Source: Ananas comosus (taxonomy: Eukaryota > Streptophyta > Magnoliopsida > Poales > Bromeliaceae). From it: DNA of 64,000 nucleotides. Shown here piece after piece: positions 1 through 11,954 of the stretch (position 1 is its first letter; each line of letters begins with the position of its first letter). The translations under genes and the position numbers were made by a program. The stretch covers positions 12,854,276 through 12,918,275 of the forward strand of contig NC_033621.1 of the NCBI RefSeq assembly GCF_001540865.1, written 5' to 3'. The notes under the pieces were generated by a model. That model worked only from the letters and a program-made list of their open reading frames with translations. It was not told the DNA's origin and did not search any database.

Positions 1-3000
1 CGGAACACTACTAAACAAGTGAGTGAATTGGAAACATGTGAAAGTGTGCAAACACTAATGTAGATACCCGTGATTGAAAATCCATGAACAGAAGTACTCA
101 AACCATCAAAGAACTAAAGGCAATCTCTTTATAGTTCTAATAAATCAAGATGTTTTACCAGATTGTCCTTTCAACTCTTCAACAGCTTGCAATTTCTCCT
201 GCGTTCTTTTCAGTTCAGCTTGTAGTGCTTCTATAGTATGTTTGGCCTCATTGTCAACTGCCAAAGTATTGACCATTCTCAGCACCTTTGTGCTTGATGC
301 ACAGTAATCACCATGACCCAACTGATTAAAGACATAAATTGATGGTATGTTATTTTATTGTCAAACAAAGGCCTTAGAGAGCATGGATAGTACAAAGCAC
401 AGTGGAAGGTATCTTAATATCAGCACTGCAAGCTAAAGTAGGATTCAAAAGATTTATTGTCAGCAAACAGCTATTTTGCACCAAATATCATGCAAACATA
501 GTGGCACATTTCTGATAAAGTCATGCATGAGAATAAACATCTTTCATGGAAATAGATGGAAGCCTTTGAGTTAACTATAAAATCAAGGGTTTTGTCTCTC
601 AACACCTTAAGAAATTTTCATCAGTTAATTTGTTAAAATAGGCTCACAAACAGCAGCAGAGATGCAACTGAAAATAAGGAAAAGACATAACAGAGAAACA
701 ATCCTTTGACAAGTCATGATCCTTTGACAATTCATAGAATCATCAATTTAATTTGTGGTTAAAAGAAGATACCTTTGACTCTAGCAAAGCTATCTCAGAA
801 CGCAAGCGGTCACCCTCACGCTCCAAAGACTTCACTTTCCTTGCTTCAACATTCAGTTTTTCATTCATTAGTTCTAATTCTTCATGCTGATGACTAAGTA
901 GTTCTCTCAGTTGATGTAAACTATTTTCCATTTCTCTAATACTATTCTCTTTTTCAGCAAGATCCTGTGATCCCACATGAAGCAAAAATCAGAGATCAAA
1001 GGGCAACATACAGTGATGTAATCTGTACATAATAGAATGTTGTCTAACCTTAAGTAATGTTTCATTTGTATGCCCTGCTTTCTGCTTATCTAAAACGAAA
1101 GAATCCTTCTTTAGCCTGTCTCTCTCTTCAGTAACTGAAGCAAGCTGTTTCTCACAAGCAGAGATATCCATATTAGTTTAAAGCAGTTAAAAGGGAAAAA
1201 GAAACAACTACTTTATGTGGCTACATGAATAAACAACTAGACGTATGAACTGGCAAGACGGTCATATTACCATCAATTCAAGCCTCTTGGCCCCCAAAGC
1301 AGCACTCTCTGCTTTCTCTTTGGCCAAAGCAGATTCATTTTCAGCATGTTGTCTACTAAGGCTAGCATCCTCAAGCTTAACCTCCAATTCCTTCAAGCTT
1401 GCACTAATCTCACCAACTTTAATCATGTTTTCAATTACTTCTCTAGTGAAAACACAAAATATTTTACATGTCAAACAAATCAAATTTGATATGAAGCATA
1501 ATAAGCATTAGGATCTGCATAGAATCTTCAAAACAGAAGATCAACAAAAAGAGTACTTAACAGAAACAAGCCCATATTGCCTAGCTTAAGAGGTAATTTA
1601 AGACTAGAAACAGCAACTAGTGATACAAAACAAAATTATTAGAACCATCTTAAAAGGTGAATACGTACTTTTGCAGGGCTGCAAATTTTTTGGGTATATC
1701 ATCATAACATGATACATCAGGTATCTCTCTCAGCAATGATTTCCATGACAACAACTCAAGCTCCAATTTTTGTGCTCTCTCTTGGAATTCCATCAACTTT
1801 GACAATTCCATTTCTGCCCTCTCCCTCCGACCCTTTTCTTCCAATAATTTTTCCTTCAGTAACTCATTGTTGACATGAGAAGATCTCAATCTTCTGGCTT
1901 CTCGTACTTCAGATTCCTAAAAGCAAGTAATCAACGCAATGAGCATTTCATTAACTAAATAAACCTGGATGATGGATCATGATAAAATTGGGAAGAGAGA
2001 GAAAGAAAGAGAGAGAGAGAGAGGTCATTGCTAACCCTTATTTATTTTATATAAAAAAGTTCTACAGGATTCAAACCATTATTAAATATCCACTAAGAGA
2101 AAAGATGGCTGAGAAGAAAATAGATTCTCAAATAAAATAAATAACTCACATAGTTTCGAATCTCCTCTTGCAAAAGTTTCACCAATTTCTGATCCTCCGT
2201 AGGAGTATTTTGATTAGATGAAGCAGAAAATCTTGATAGCTTATGCTCTACCTCACTCTTCTGGTGGAGACACTGATTAAGAGAATAAACATATTACAGT
2301 CCTGTTAGTTTCTTTTCAAATCCCAGTAGAAATACAAACAGAACATGTTGCCAATGCAAGTCAATTCCTTAGTGATAAGCAGAGATGGCCAAAAGACATT
2401 TTCTACGATACTTGCTTTGACAACTGTCCAATAAATGAACATTTTTACATTCCATTCACACCTACGCGCTGAAGAACTTGAAAGAATTGGAAGACATGAT
2501 TAAAATGACAGTACTTATCGGCTATACAACACAAGTACGCAGAGATAACTAAAAAAAAAAGAAAAGTTGCTAGATACCTCATTCAACTGCTCTCTCAAGC
2601 CCTTCAGCTCTTGTTTCAGTAACTCCGCCTCTTTCTCCGAGTTTTCTGCTCTGAGTCTCATTCTTTCGAGCTTGTACAAAATTCATACAGCAAAAGGGTC
2701 AATAGGTCTCTCAATATTCTAAATACAAGAAGCATTTTCCCTTACTTACATTAGCAGCCAGCTTAGAGGCAGAGAGATTTAAACTGTCTTGTGAAAATGA
2801 GAGTTCCTTCTTTAGCATATTTTTCTCCCTCTCTGAACTTTCAGTTAGCCGCTGAAGTTTCCCTTCAAGATCTTTAATCGTCTCCTTCGCTGATGCTGCT
2901 GACAATTCAGCAGTCTTACGAGAATCACTTTCTCTATTGAGTTCAACCTGCAGGGTATGGTTTAAAAAAGAAAGTTGAGTTTGCAAGATAACCGAATTCG

Positions 3001-5944
3001 GAGACCCAGAAAAAATTGTTGGCTTGATTATAAAAAAGAGGGAAAAAAGAAGCGCTTAAGGCTATCCTATTAAATCAAGCATCTAAAGCTCATTTGCATA
3101 CTAGAACCCACATATCCTAATATCACAGGTGAAAAAAAGCCCAATTCAAAAGTAATAGTTACATCTCAGTGAGCATTTTTTATTGGTAAAAAAGCAAATA
3201 AATGGTATGATCTTTAAATCCACCAGGAATGAAGTAATAAAAGCATATCTCAGCTCCCTAATATGCATCATATTGATGCATGATAATGCAGCACTTCAGA
3301 ATACATACATTACATTACCAAAAAGCAAAATGGAAGATAAAATCAACACAGGATCACAAAGTGCTGAAGGGTGGTCCAATAATCAAAGAAAAAAAACAAA
3401 AGGTGGCATATATGATGTTGTTTAGTCGCAACAATGGAAACACGCCAAAAGGCAAAACCACTGCTAGTCAGTAGGTTCCCATATGACCTGTTCAGGATGT
3501 CTAAATGTCCAATTAATCATATGTAATGGCATATAGCTCCAAATCGTTGAACATTTTAAGCTTCCAGGCACAGCACTGACTACCTAAGCAACATTTAGGC
3601 AATTGCATTGACATACTTATGAAATTTCACATGGAAAAAAGAAGATTCACATTATGGAATTAAGAAAAGGAGGTATGGCCCATTTAACAAACAGATTTCA
3701 AAAATTAAAGGTATAATCATACCTCAAGTTCACTGATACGTTTCAATTGTGCTCGATGCCGCTCATGGGAATCAGTGACCTCTTTTAGTAGCCGTTCTTG
3801 CAATGCGTGCTCACGCCCTTTTGTTGCAGCAAGCTCTTGCTCTAAAAAGGTGAGGTGATCTTGACACTTCTTTCTTTCATCGTCTGTGGCGGCAAATATA
3901 ACTTTGCAGTTATTTACATTCAGCTTTGCAAATCAGATGGAATAAAAAGAAAAGAACACCAGTTCAGCACCAAATGATAGTAGGTTTAAAGACTAATTTT
4001 CAATAGTGCCAAATAGACTGAAGTCTACAACAATCGTTAACAAATAATCAACTTTAAACAATGACAATAATCTGATTATCAAAAGTCAGAAAACTCAAGC
4101 ACATGAACCACTCAAAAGCAAACCAAAGAGCACCATACCACTCCTGCATAGTTGTTCGTGCAGTGTCTCCAGTCTAGCTTGATAGTCACCGACTTGCCTC
4201 TCTAAAGTGTTGAAAGCTACCATGAACTCCGATTTAACCTATTAATTGCAAGCATACTCACTTATCAATCAATTTTTACATCTAGAAAGTAAATCAGGTG
4301 AACAATACTTAATCTAGCCAAAGTTAGTTTCTATAACTCAAGAGGAAGAGGCTTAAAGGAAAAGAGAGAAATAAGCAAATTGGAGATGCAAAACAAGCAA
4401 CTGAAGGAAGGAGAAAAATGGGGAGGGGGGGGGGGGGCCTTAGAGGACAAGTATAGTGATACCGAGTAAGTACTTTTGGCTGTAAAAGTACACGTGTGCA
4501 ACTTAGGGTAATTGCACCAGTAGCTCCTACATTTTGAGCCAGGTTTTACGTTGGCCCCCAAACTTTTAAGTTGGATGTTCAGCAACCTAAACATTTGCAT
4601 CTATACATCCATGTAACCACCCATCTTTCCGCCCTCAATCCCATCTCATATCTCAATCTATAGCACTCACTTAGTTTCAGCCTTTTCCCTACTAAGAAAT
4701 TGGACAATTCAATTGAAAATGTGAGACGGATGGAGGGATGATGGATTTATGGTGCATGGATGTATGGATGAACCAATTCAGCCAACATATTTTTCCTCTA
4801 AGGCACCAGCCTGGAAACTTGACTAAAAGTTCTGGGAGGAGTAGTGCAACTTAGCTGTGCAACTTATAGAGCAATATAGAGGTCTAAATTGATGCGCCAT
4901 GTTAATAAAGAAAGTGAACTTAAATCAAGTTAAGTGACACAAAATGAACAGAATATCATGCAGAAGCCAGAACTACTGCCAAGATGTATTCGATGAAGAT
5001 GTTAAAACAAAGTTATAGGAAGAATACCAAATAGATAAGACAATATAACTACAAAAGAAGAAAAAACTTCTTTCTTATTCTAACTAACAAAATTCAAGCT
5101 TTCAAGTAACTAATATCTTGTCTTTCAAAACCTGCATATCTTTCATTTCCATGCAATCTAAATGCCACAAATTATCGTGTGATACCATTACACTATCGTC
5201 CATACTACTTAGTAAACTCAACCTCTTGACCATTTCATATTTTTCCTGTTATCTTCCATAGATGCAGCAGAGATACAGCAAGATAGTAACTACAATCACA
5301 CTTCTTGGCTTATTTGATAAAGCTAAACACATGAATTACCGCTCCCTAAGTATTTCTCATAAATTTAACGTTTTGACTTCTGCTAACTACTAATTGGAAT
5401 GCAAGAAACTCAAAAATCCATGAATACTCATTCTTAATTCTGCTACTACCCTAAAGAGAAAATATACATTACTCATTCAAGAATTATGAATCAAACATTC
5501 ACTGTTCAGGATATTAATTTTCCAAAATCCAAACAGATAAAATTGCCGCAAGGAATTAGTAACCACACCAGCACTTCAATACAAGCAACTCGAGAATTTA
5601 CCATTAATCTCACAGTCATGCCAAGAAATTAAACATTAACACGATAAAGCAACCACAAAAAGAAGCTAAATATGGCAATATCTCATCGTATCACTTCAAA
5701 TTTTGAATCGAAAGCAAATCACGTCGAATCAACTAGGGTTGCTATTACGACGGAGGGAGCGGGGGATCACCATCTGACGGCAATGGTAGGTGCAGACCAT
5801 CGGATCGGACGGCTCGGCGGAGGCGATGGGGACGGCGGCGGCGCCGCCGCCGTAGGGCACGAGGCGGCGGTCGGAGACGGGGCTCTCGTCGCCAGCGACG
5901 GACTCGGCCCTACGCTTCCTCTGAGGCGGGGTTCGGAGCATCAT
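1..5944 (-). CDS. MAD1: Spindle assembly checkpoint protein MAD1, 5' part (cut by window edge)
   Basis: Coiled-coil checkpoint protein that in the known family recruits MAD2 to unattached kinetochores and sits at the nuclear envelope in interphase. Eleven coding exons were read on the minus strand: 5944-5771, 4238-4139, 3883-3723, 2947-2750, 2670-2578, 2272-2150, 1916-1669, 1442-1271, 1150-1049, 964-773 and 321-159. They join in one frame for 575 residues; the last exons lie beyond position 1. The N-terminus (MMLRTPPQRKRRAES, then CTYHCRQM) is typical of plant MAD1, and nearly all the rest is heptad-rich coiled coil. Exon 11 encodes STKVLRMVNTL (residues ~531-541), which resembles the MAD2-interaction motif. 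The start of the exon at 1150 could instead be 1144 (also in frame). Arabidopsis MAD1 is about 726 residues, so roughly 150 C-terminal residues, including the RWD-like domain, are missing from the window. The start is the first ATG of exon 1. Confidence 0.9.
4505..4870. mobile_element. Possible old MITE in MAD1 intron 1
   Basis: Within the long first intron (4239-5770), the stretch begins near TGTGCAACTTAGGG and ends near GTGCAACTTAGC on the opposite strand. The arms share short, diverged blocks such as TTGCAC and CTCCTAC-like sequence. A run of 13 or more G lies just before it (about 4427-4438). Termini and target duplication could not be fixed. Confidence 0.3.
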
Positions 5945-5962
5945 CTTCTCGAGATGGAGCGT

Positions 5963-5977
5963 GTAGGGTTAGGGTTT
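5963..5977 (-). promoter_or_regulatory. Telo-box in the MAD1 5' leader
   Basis: On the MAD1 sense strand AAACCCTAACCCTA lies about 20-30 bases before the start codon. Telo-boxes (AAACCCTA) are common near transcription starts of plant genes active in dividing cells, which fits a mitotic checkpoint gene. The motif is seen directly; its function is inferred. Confidence 0.5.
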
Positions 5978-6269
5978 TATCGAGCGAGAGAGAGAGGGAG
6001 GGGGGAGTTTCGTTCGAAGGAGAGCGTAGGGCGCGACGAGAGCTCTCTTATTCTTTTGTTTCTCTGTTGGGGGAAGGAGCGGGGGAGGCCAAAATCCTGT
6101 GTGTGAATGAATTTGGTTTGGTATGGGAAAATTGTATATATACCCCTTAAATGTTATCTTCTTTGTTTTAACACACACCTGAACTTTTAATTATCAACTT
6201 TAAACTTTATCTAATAGTTTAATAGGCATATCGCTCCATCCTTTAATTACGTAGTTAATTTAAATCCTT

Positions 6270-7300
6270 TAAACTTGGCATATTTGCCAAAAAAAAAAAT
6301 TAAAATTACTAGTTTTGTGTTTTTACAAAAGTGAATCACTTTTTTATTATTACAAATTCGGTTCAATTTTTTTAAAACTTGATTAAAATATTCATGGACC
6401 TTAAATACCTTTATTTTTTCTTACTCCACCCTTTCTTATGGATTGTCTTCGCCGCCACGGGCGGTCGCCTCTACACTAACTTTTCTATCATATTCGCATT
6501 GTGGTGTTCCTCGTGAGCTAGAGGAAGACGATGGATTTGACCTACTTGTTGTCGCGGCCGCTCAGAGCTTCGTTGAAGATGGAGACAAAGGTGGCGGAGG
6601 AGGGTGATGATCATTGACCGAGAATACTTCTGAATCATGTTCACGACGTGAGCGTACGTGACTGGCGGCAGCGAAGTGGTGGTGATAATGAGAACGTTGC
6701 GATATTGTGCTATTTTTTAAAAAATACACCATTTGAATATATACGTCTTTAGTAAAAAAATTGCATTATTTATAACTTATCATATATATATATATATATA
6801 TATATATCAAATAGTTCAATATCACGTCATTCATCAAAATTTTCTCTCTCGCTACTACAACCACCTCGTAGCCATTGCTTACGTTTGCAAACTCGTTCGT
6901 AAATTTACTTCAGGAGTATTCTCGACCAGCGATCATCGCCCTCTTTCTCCGCCAACTTCATCTTCATCTTCGGCGTTATATACTCCGAGCGGTATCATTC
7001 TCGTCTCTACCACAGCGACCTTGCCAAAAAATTTATGAAAACGGCCATGGCTACGAGAGAGTCATGCTTCGTCGTAGTCCTCTTACTTATGGGCGAGATA
7101 GGGAAGGAGCACAGTAGGGATGTGAAAAGCGGTGGAGGGGAGTAAGAAGCGAGAGGGAAAAATGAAAGAAGAGAGAGAATATAAATATTTTGATTATTTG
7201 AAAAATAGATCAAATTCTGTAAAAATAAAAAAATAGTCTACTTTTGAAAAATCACAAAATTAGTTTCAAACTTTTCAAAATTTTAAAATTCACGTTGATT
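6270..7300. mobile_element. Foldback (long inverted repeat) element in the MAD1/RAD52-1 spacer
   Basis: The two halves are diverged inverted copies around a central (TA)n at 6782-6807. Left-arm GGCGGAGGAGGGTGATGATC and GAGAATACTTCTGAA (6593-6640) match the reverse complement of 6905-6960 (GGCGGAGAAAGAGGGCGATG, GAGAATACTCCTGAA). The AT-rich outer arms (6300-6400 and 7195-7290) also pair, for example TAGTTTTGTGTTTTTACAAA with the complement of the right side. Open frames within it are fragmentary and look non-coding. It fills most of the spacer between two divergently transcribed genes, so it may lie within or next to their promoters. Confidence 0.55.
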
Positions 7301-7525
7301 TTAAAAAACTTCTGCAAAATATAATTTCAAACCACATTCCGAGGTCCCTTTTCGCGTGGAGAGCATCGTTACCTCCTAATCTCACGCTCCCTGTCCTAAA
7401 ACCCCCCACCAAAACCCCAGCGTTTTCCGAAACTCGACGCTTAATTACTTTACTTTTTCTTCGTCTCTCCCAACCAAAAAAACCACAGATCCACCCCTTC
7501 CGACACCTCGCGAGCTTCGTCGACC

Positions 7526-9512
7526 ATGGCGAGCGCTCTACGCCTCCTCCTCCTCCGCTCTCCTCATCCTCCGCCGCAGCGGCGCTTTTCATTCCCCTCC
7601 CTCTCCCTCGCCTCGCGCTCCTACGCCGCCGCGGCGAAACCCTACCCCTCGCCCTCGAAGCCGAGGGAGAAGGAGAGCCCCGGCGCCGAACCAGAGCCGT
7701 CCGATGATGACGCGGAGAGCGCACCGACGGAGGGGATCAGCAGGCCCCTCTCGGAGATCCTCAAGGAGCTGGGGAAGAAGGTCCCCGACTCCCTCGTCAA
7801 AACCCGCGTCGAAGATGGTTTCCCCATCAGATACATCCCCTGGTTCGATTTTTTCTTTTTTTAATCACAAAACCCCTTCAAATTCTCCCTGATTCCACTT
7901 TGATCCACTAACCCTTTTTGTGTTCCATTGCATTTTGGACCGTTAAAGTTGATAAGCTAACTGTTCATTTGTTATTAAGCTTCCCCTGTTGCAAAAGTTT
8001 AAATTTTGGTCACAAATTACCAAAAAAATAAAGCAAGTTAGTGAGTTTTTGTGTGTGTGTGTGTGTGTGTGTAAATGAAGGTACAATTAGGAGAATGTTA
8101 GTGGATTCTATGATTTAAAACCTGTTCTGTTCCCTGTTGTTTGTGTTTGAATAAGGGAATTAAGAATTTATTAAGCAGAGCAGAGATCCAAGATAGAGTT
8201 TTATCGTAGTAATAATATTTGGTTAGGATAGTAAATGATGTGATATATCAATTAGGGGGTGGTGGTAATAGTTCCTCACAGCGGTGTTCTTAATGAGCTT
8301 GATTGATTCAATTAGGTGAGGTTTATTTAATTATGTTTCTTAATAGCTAGGGGGGCAGAACTACGATTCTAGATAGTAGTTCCGTGAGTGCCTGCGACTT
8401 ACTCATTTCGATGTTCCATAGATCGAGAATTAAGTTAATCTTAAGCATTGCAAGGGACGCGAAGCATGATTTTGGAGGAATGCTTACGCATTCATACCCG
8501 CGTTCGCTTCCTCCGTCCCCTACTATTTCATTTGTCATCTTTGTAAGTGTTTATTCTCGCACATTCATCAATAGATTTGCTGAGTTTTTGGTGACAGAGC
8601 ATATTTTATTTGTGCATAAAAAAGGTCATGAAGTTTAACTCTTTGTATGTTTGTGCTAAAAGAATATATAATAAAATGGTTGAAGTTTTAATCCTGTGTA
8701 GTAATTTTTAGCACTTGCAATCAAAGTATTTGTGCTGTGAATTCGATTTTCTTCAGGTTTTACGGCGAAGTCTATATTCATTTTACAATGCTATATCCGT
8801 ATTAAGTTGTTTCTTACATACTTTTTTCTTGTATTCTTCTTGCAGGCATATTGTCAATAGAATCTTAAATCTGCATGCTCCTGGTATGTAACAGTTAATA
8901 TATAATGAAAAAGGGCTACTACTTACTACTTGGACCAAATTAAAATGTGTTCGAAATTTGAATCATGTCCAAATCATCTCTCAGTCCTTGTCGTTTCACA
9001 TTTTCTGCAGAATGGTCTGGTGAGGTACGCAACATTGTTTATTCATCTGATGGGAAGTCCGTATCAGTTGTTTATCGCGTGACTCTTTATGGGACTGATG
9101 CTGAGGTACCATTTTGTCAAAATCTTTTCTTATTTTTGATTCCTACATGAGTATATCAATGTTGTTGGGGCATTTTATTTCTCGCAAAATCCCTGCTTTA
9201 GAATTTCGCGTGTTTTCTATCTTGATAGGCTCTTAGGTGCATTTTAGATTTTATCTTGTAGCTTGGTTCTCACTGTGGAGCTCAATGAACTTTTATCACC
9301 AGAATATAAGTTGTCCCTTGGCATTGATGCACACTTAGAAAGTTTTGTGTTGCTTTTTGTACATGCAGATCTACAGAGAAGCAAGTGGAACAGCATCTGT
9401 TGATGATACGGGTTACGGAGACCCTGTGCAGAAGGCAGAGGCAATGGCCTTCCGCAGAGCTTGTGCACGTCTCGGTCTCGGGCTTCACCTTTATCACGAA
9501 GACATGTCATAG
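7526..9512 (+). CDS. RAD52-1: RAD52-like organellar DNA repair protein (RAD52-1/ODB1 type)
   Basis: Plant RAD52-like single-strand DNA-binding and annealing protein acting in recombination and repair of organellar, mainly mitochondrial, DNA. Exons 7526-7842, 8846-8883, 9011-9105 and 9369-9512 join in frame to 197 residues ending at TAG. Each intron is GT-AG, and codons for W (TG|G) and E (G|AA) are split across junctions. Residues 1-40 are rich in R, S, A and L with no acidic residue, as expected of a mitochondrial or dual transit peptide. An acidic Ser-rich linker follows. The conserved region starts at GISRPLSEILKELGKKVPDS (~70) and includes WSGEVRNIVYSS, YRVTLYGTDAE and KAEAMAFRRACARLGLG. 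Exon 1 is strongly GC-rich. It is divergent from MAD1 across 1.6 kb. The start is the only ATG upstream of the transit-like segment. Confidence 0.93.
8054..8072. repeat. (GT)n microsatellite in RAD52-1 intron 1
   Basis: About nine GT units inside intron 1 (7843-8845), directly visible. No other notable element is seen in this intron. Confidence 0.8.
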
Positions 9513-10887
9513 AATGCGCCATTATCTCGGTATGCAATTTTGAAAGTTTACATGACTCAGACATGCATATATATACTTATTAGCGCATACCATTTTGCAA
9601 TGGACTGTTTATTGTCTGAATGTAAGAATTGGCTGTGTTTAACTCTGTAAAACTTATTATTGTAAAATGGATCAAAGGATTTATCAATGTAAGCTTATTG
9701 ATGCAAGTACAGTTTTCTTAGACTATTGGAGGATATTTGCTTGTGTGGTAGCAAAACTTATCCTTTTTCTTTAACGAAAATTTATAATTCCAAATTAGGT
9801 AAAGCCCTTAGGGATGCAAATGCCTGTTTGCTTCAGCCGTGATAAAACAGTAGGGGTGCTACTCAGTTGGGTTACTTTGGGTTAAAGGGTGTAACTAAGA
9901 TCGACCATTCTTGGGATTGCGCTTTTGGGCTAAAATCATGTTGGGTTGGGTTGAGACTGAGTTAGGATGGGTTGGGTCGGTTAGGTCGAATTACTCAGAA
10001 TCTGTATTAAGTGTTAGTATGGAAATGATTAGTATTTTATCCTTTTATGGTTTTCATCCAATCTAAAAGGAGAAAAAATATCCAACACATATGATTGTAT
10101 TTAGTTATAATGTATTTGTTAGTTTGTATGATATAGTTTAAATCAGGTAGGGTAAGTTGTGTTAGGTTGGGTTGGGTCCAGGTTAGGCACTGGTTGACTT
10201 TGATATCATACCTAATCTTAGCTCAATATAAATTCTAGACTGGATAATGTGACCTTACACATTTATTGCATTGAGTGGTGGTTTTGGTTGAACCCAACCC
10301 AAGATGCAGCCATGTAAAACAGCTTCAGTAATCCTTCATCAAATGGATGCAAGGTTAAGATCCTCTGAACCTTTCCATATTCCCAAACAAAATGACCTTG
10401 ATTAACAGACATGTTCTGATTATCATTTTTCAGCATCAAAGGATGATAGTTTAAATACAGTTTTGAATTTTTGACTAACCAACTACTCTAGGTATTAGTT
10501 GTTCTTGATTTATTCCTCCTTTCACTAGTTATTCATCAAAGCCAGACAAGTAAAGTGACCATCCTCAAGTGAATCCTAGCATTGATAAGGGTTCTAAAGC
10601 AAGTTTTCAACACATTACAATATTTGATCAATTGCTATTGCTGTTGCCAAAAGGAAGTAAAATAATAACAATAAGAACATAGGAGCAGGAGACAAACATG
10701 ATTGCAGAAATATGCAGTTCTAATACAGGCACAGCAAAAAGATTAATATCATAGTACAGCAAATATTAACTTAGTGATTCGACATGGTACATATCATAAT
10801 ATCAGCTTGTCCTAAAGTGGCATGCACACTTATTACAACCCATGTCACTAACAGTACATTAATAGTACCTTTAAAAAGCATCAATGT

Positions 10888-10938
<51 letters not shown>

Positions 10939-11954
10939 GGGGAGAGAGAGACTCTTGGACCTAACCATGGCACTTTTTTTTTTTTTCATTTTTTAAAGGT
11001 GGGTAGTGGGATGTTAGAGGAGTTGGGACCCAAAAGAACAAAAATATCAACTTGGGTCCATTTTTGGTGGTTGGAACTCCAAAAGCCATTTTTGGGGTCC
11101 ATGTGAGAATAAAGGACATGAGGTAGAGCTGAATGCATAAAACAAACATCAGCACTCCCTTTAACTCTTGTGTTAGATGGGCTAAACTCTCCTCAGAGCT
11201 TAACCACAAAAATGTACACAAAAAACTAGCAACAAAGATGGTTAGTGATTCATCTTACCTTGGATTAGGTAAGGTGAGTGGCTAGTTACACTAAATTAAT
11301 ATATCTAAATGATGGTTAGGTAATATTGGTGGGTGGAATAGGTCAAGGGGTTTTGTAGGGGACAAGCTTAAGAAGTTCTTAAGCTCATCAAGGGCTAGGG
11401 TTTAAACATTGACTAGGGTTTGTGAGACTTGTCCAATAAGTTGTTGGGTCACATTTTCTTAATCCTTGTTAACTTGGTATTAGCTCAAGCCCTAATTAGA
11501 AATATGCTTGAAGCTCAGTTAGGGTTTCTTTTGCCATAGCCCTCTTGGGCTTAGGGTTTCTCAAGTCCCAAGCTAGGTAGCTTTTTTGCTTTACCATAAA
11601 GTCCTTCTTGGACTAGGGTTAATTAGAATGCTTCTACTTTTATATCATGGGAACACCAAAAGTTGGTGCATGATGAGGGTTAGAAATATAGAAGGGTTTC
11701 TGTTAGTAAAAAGCCCCAACCTTGGGGCAAGGTGCTTTGAGCCCATCCTTAGGGCAAAAGCACTTTCCCAAACACCCACAAATAACAAGTGGTGGCTTGG
11801 AGAAAAGGCACTTCTCCACATTCTCAGGTTTTTGTCCTTCCCACAGCCCCTGTGGGACTAAACCTGGAATCATGATGACCATGTGGTGTACACTAATACA
11901 TGCATGGACTCACACTGAGGGGAAAAGGAAAGAAACAATTGGAAGTAACCATGG
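9513..11954. other. Convergent spacer between RAD52-1 and the RRM gene
   Basis: The start is expected to be the RAD52-1 3'UTR and the end the 3'UTR of the RRM gene. From about 9850 to 10310 the sequence is rich in GGGTTGGGTT-like words on both strands, a common degenerate plant repeat. A (GA)n tract occupies 10890-10933. From 11390 to 11620 TAGGGTTT-type words occur repeatedly, at spacings too irregular for an interstitial telomere array. No credible coding exon was found. Confidence 0.5.
10890..10933. repeat. (GA)n microsatellite
   Basis: About 21 uninterrupted GA units followed by an imperfect GGGAGAGGGGG stretch. Confidence 0.9.

Noticed and set aside
4331..4600. Open frame on the minus strand inside MAD1 intron 1
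   Set aside because: It crosses a G-run and repeat sequence inside a well-supported intron.
11390..11620. Interstitial telomere repeat
   Set aside because: TAGGGTTT words are scattered at irregular intervals, not in a continuous array.
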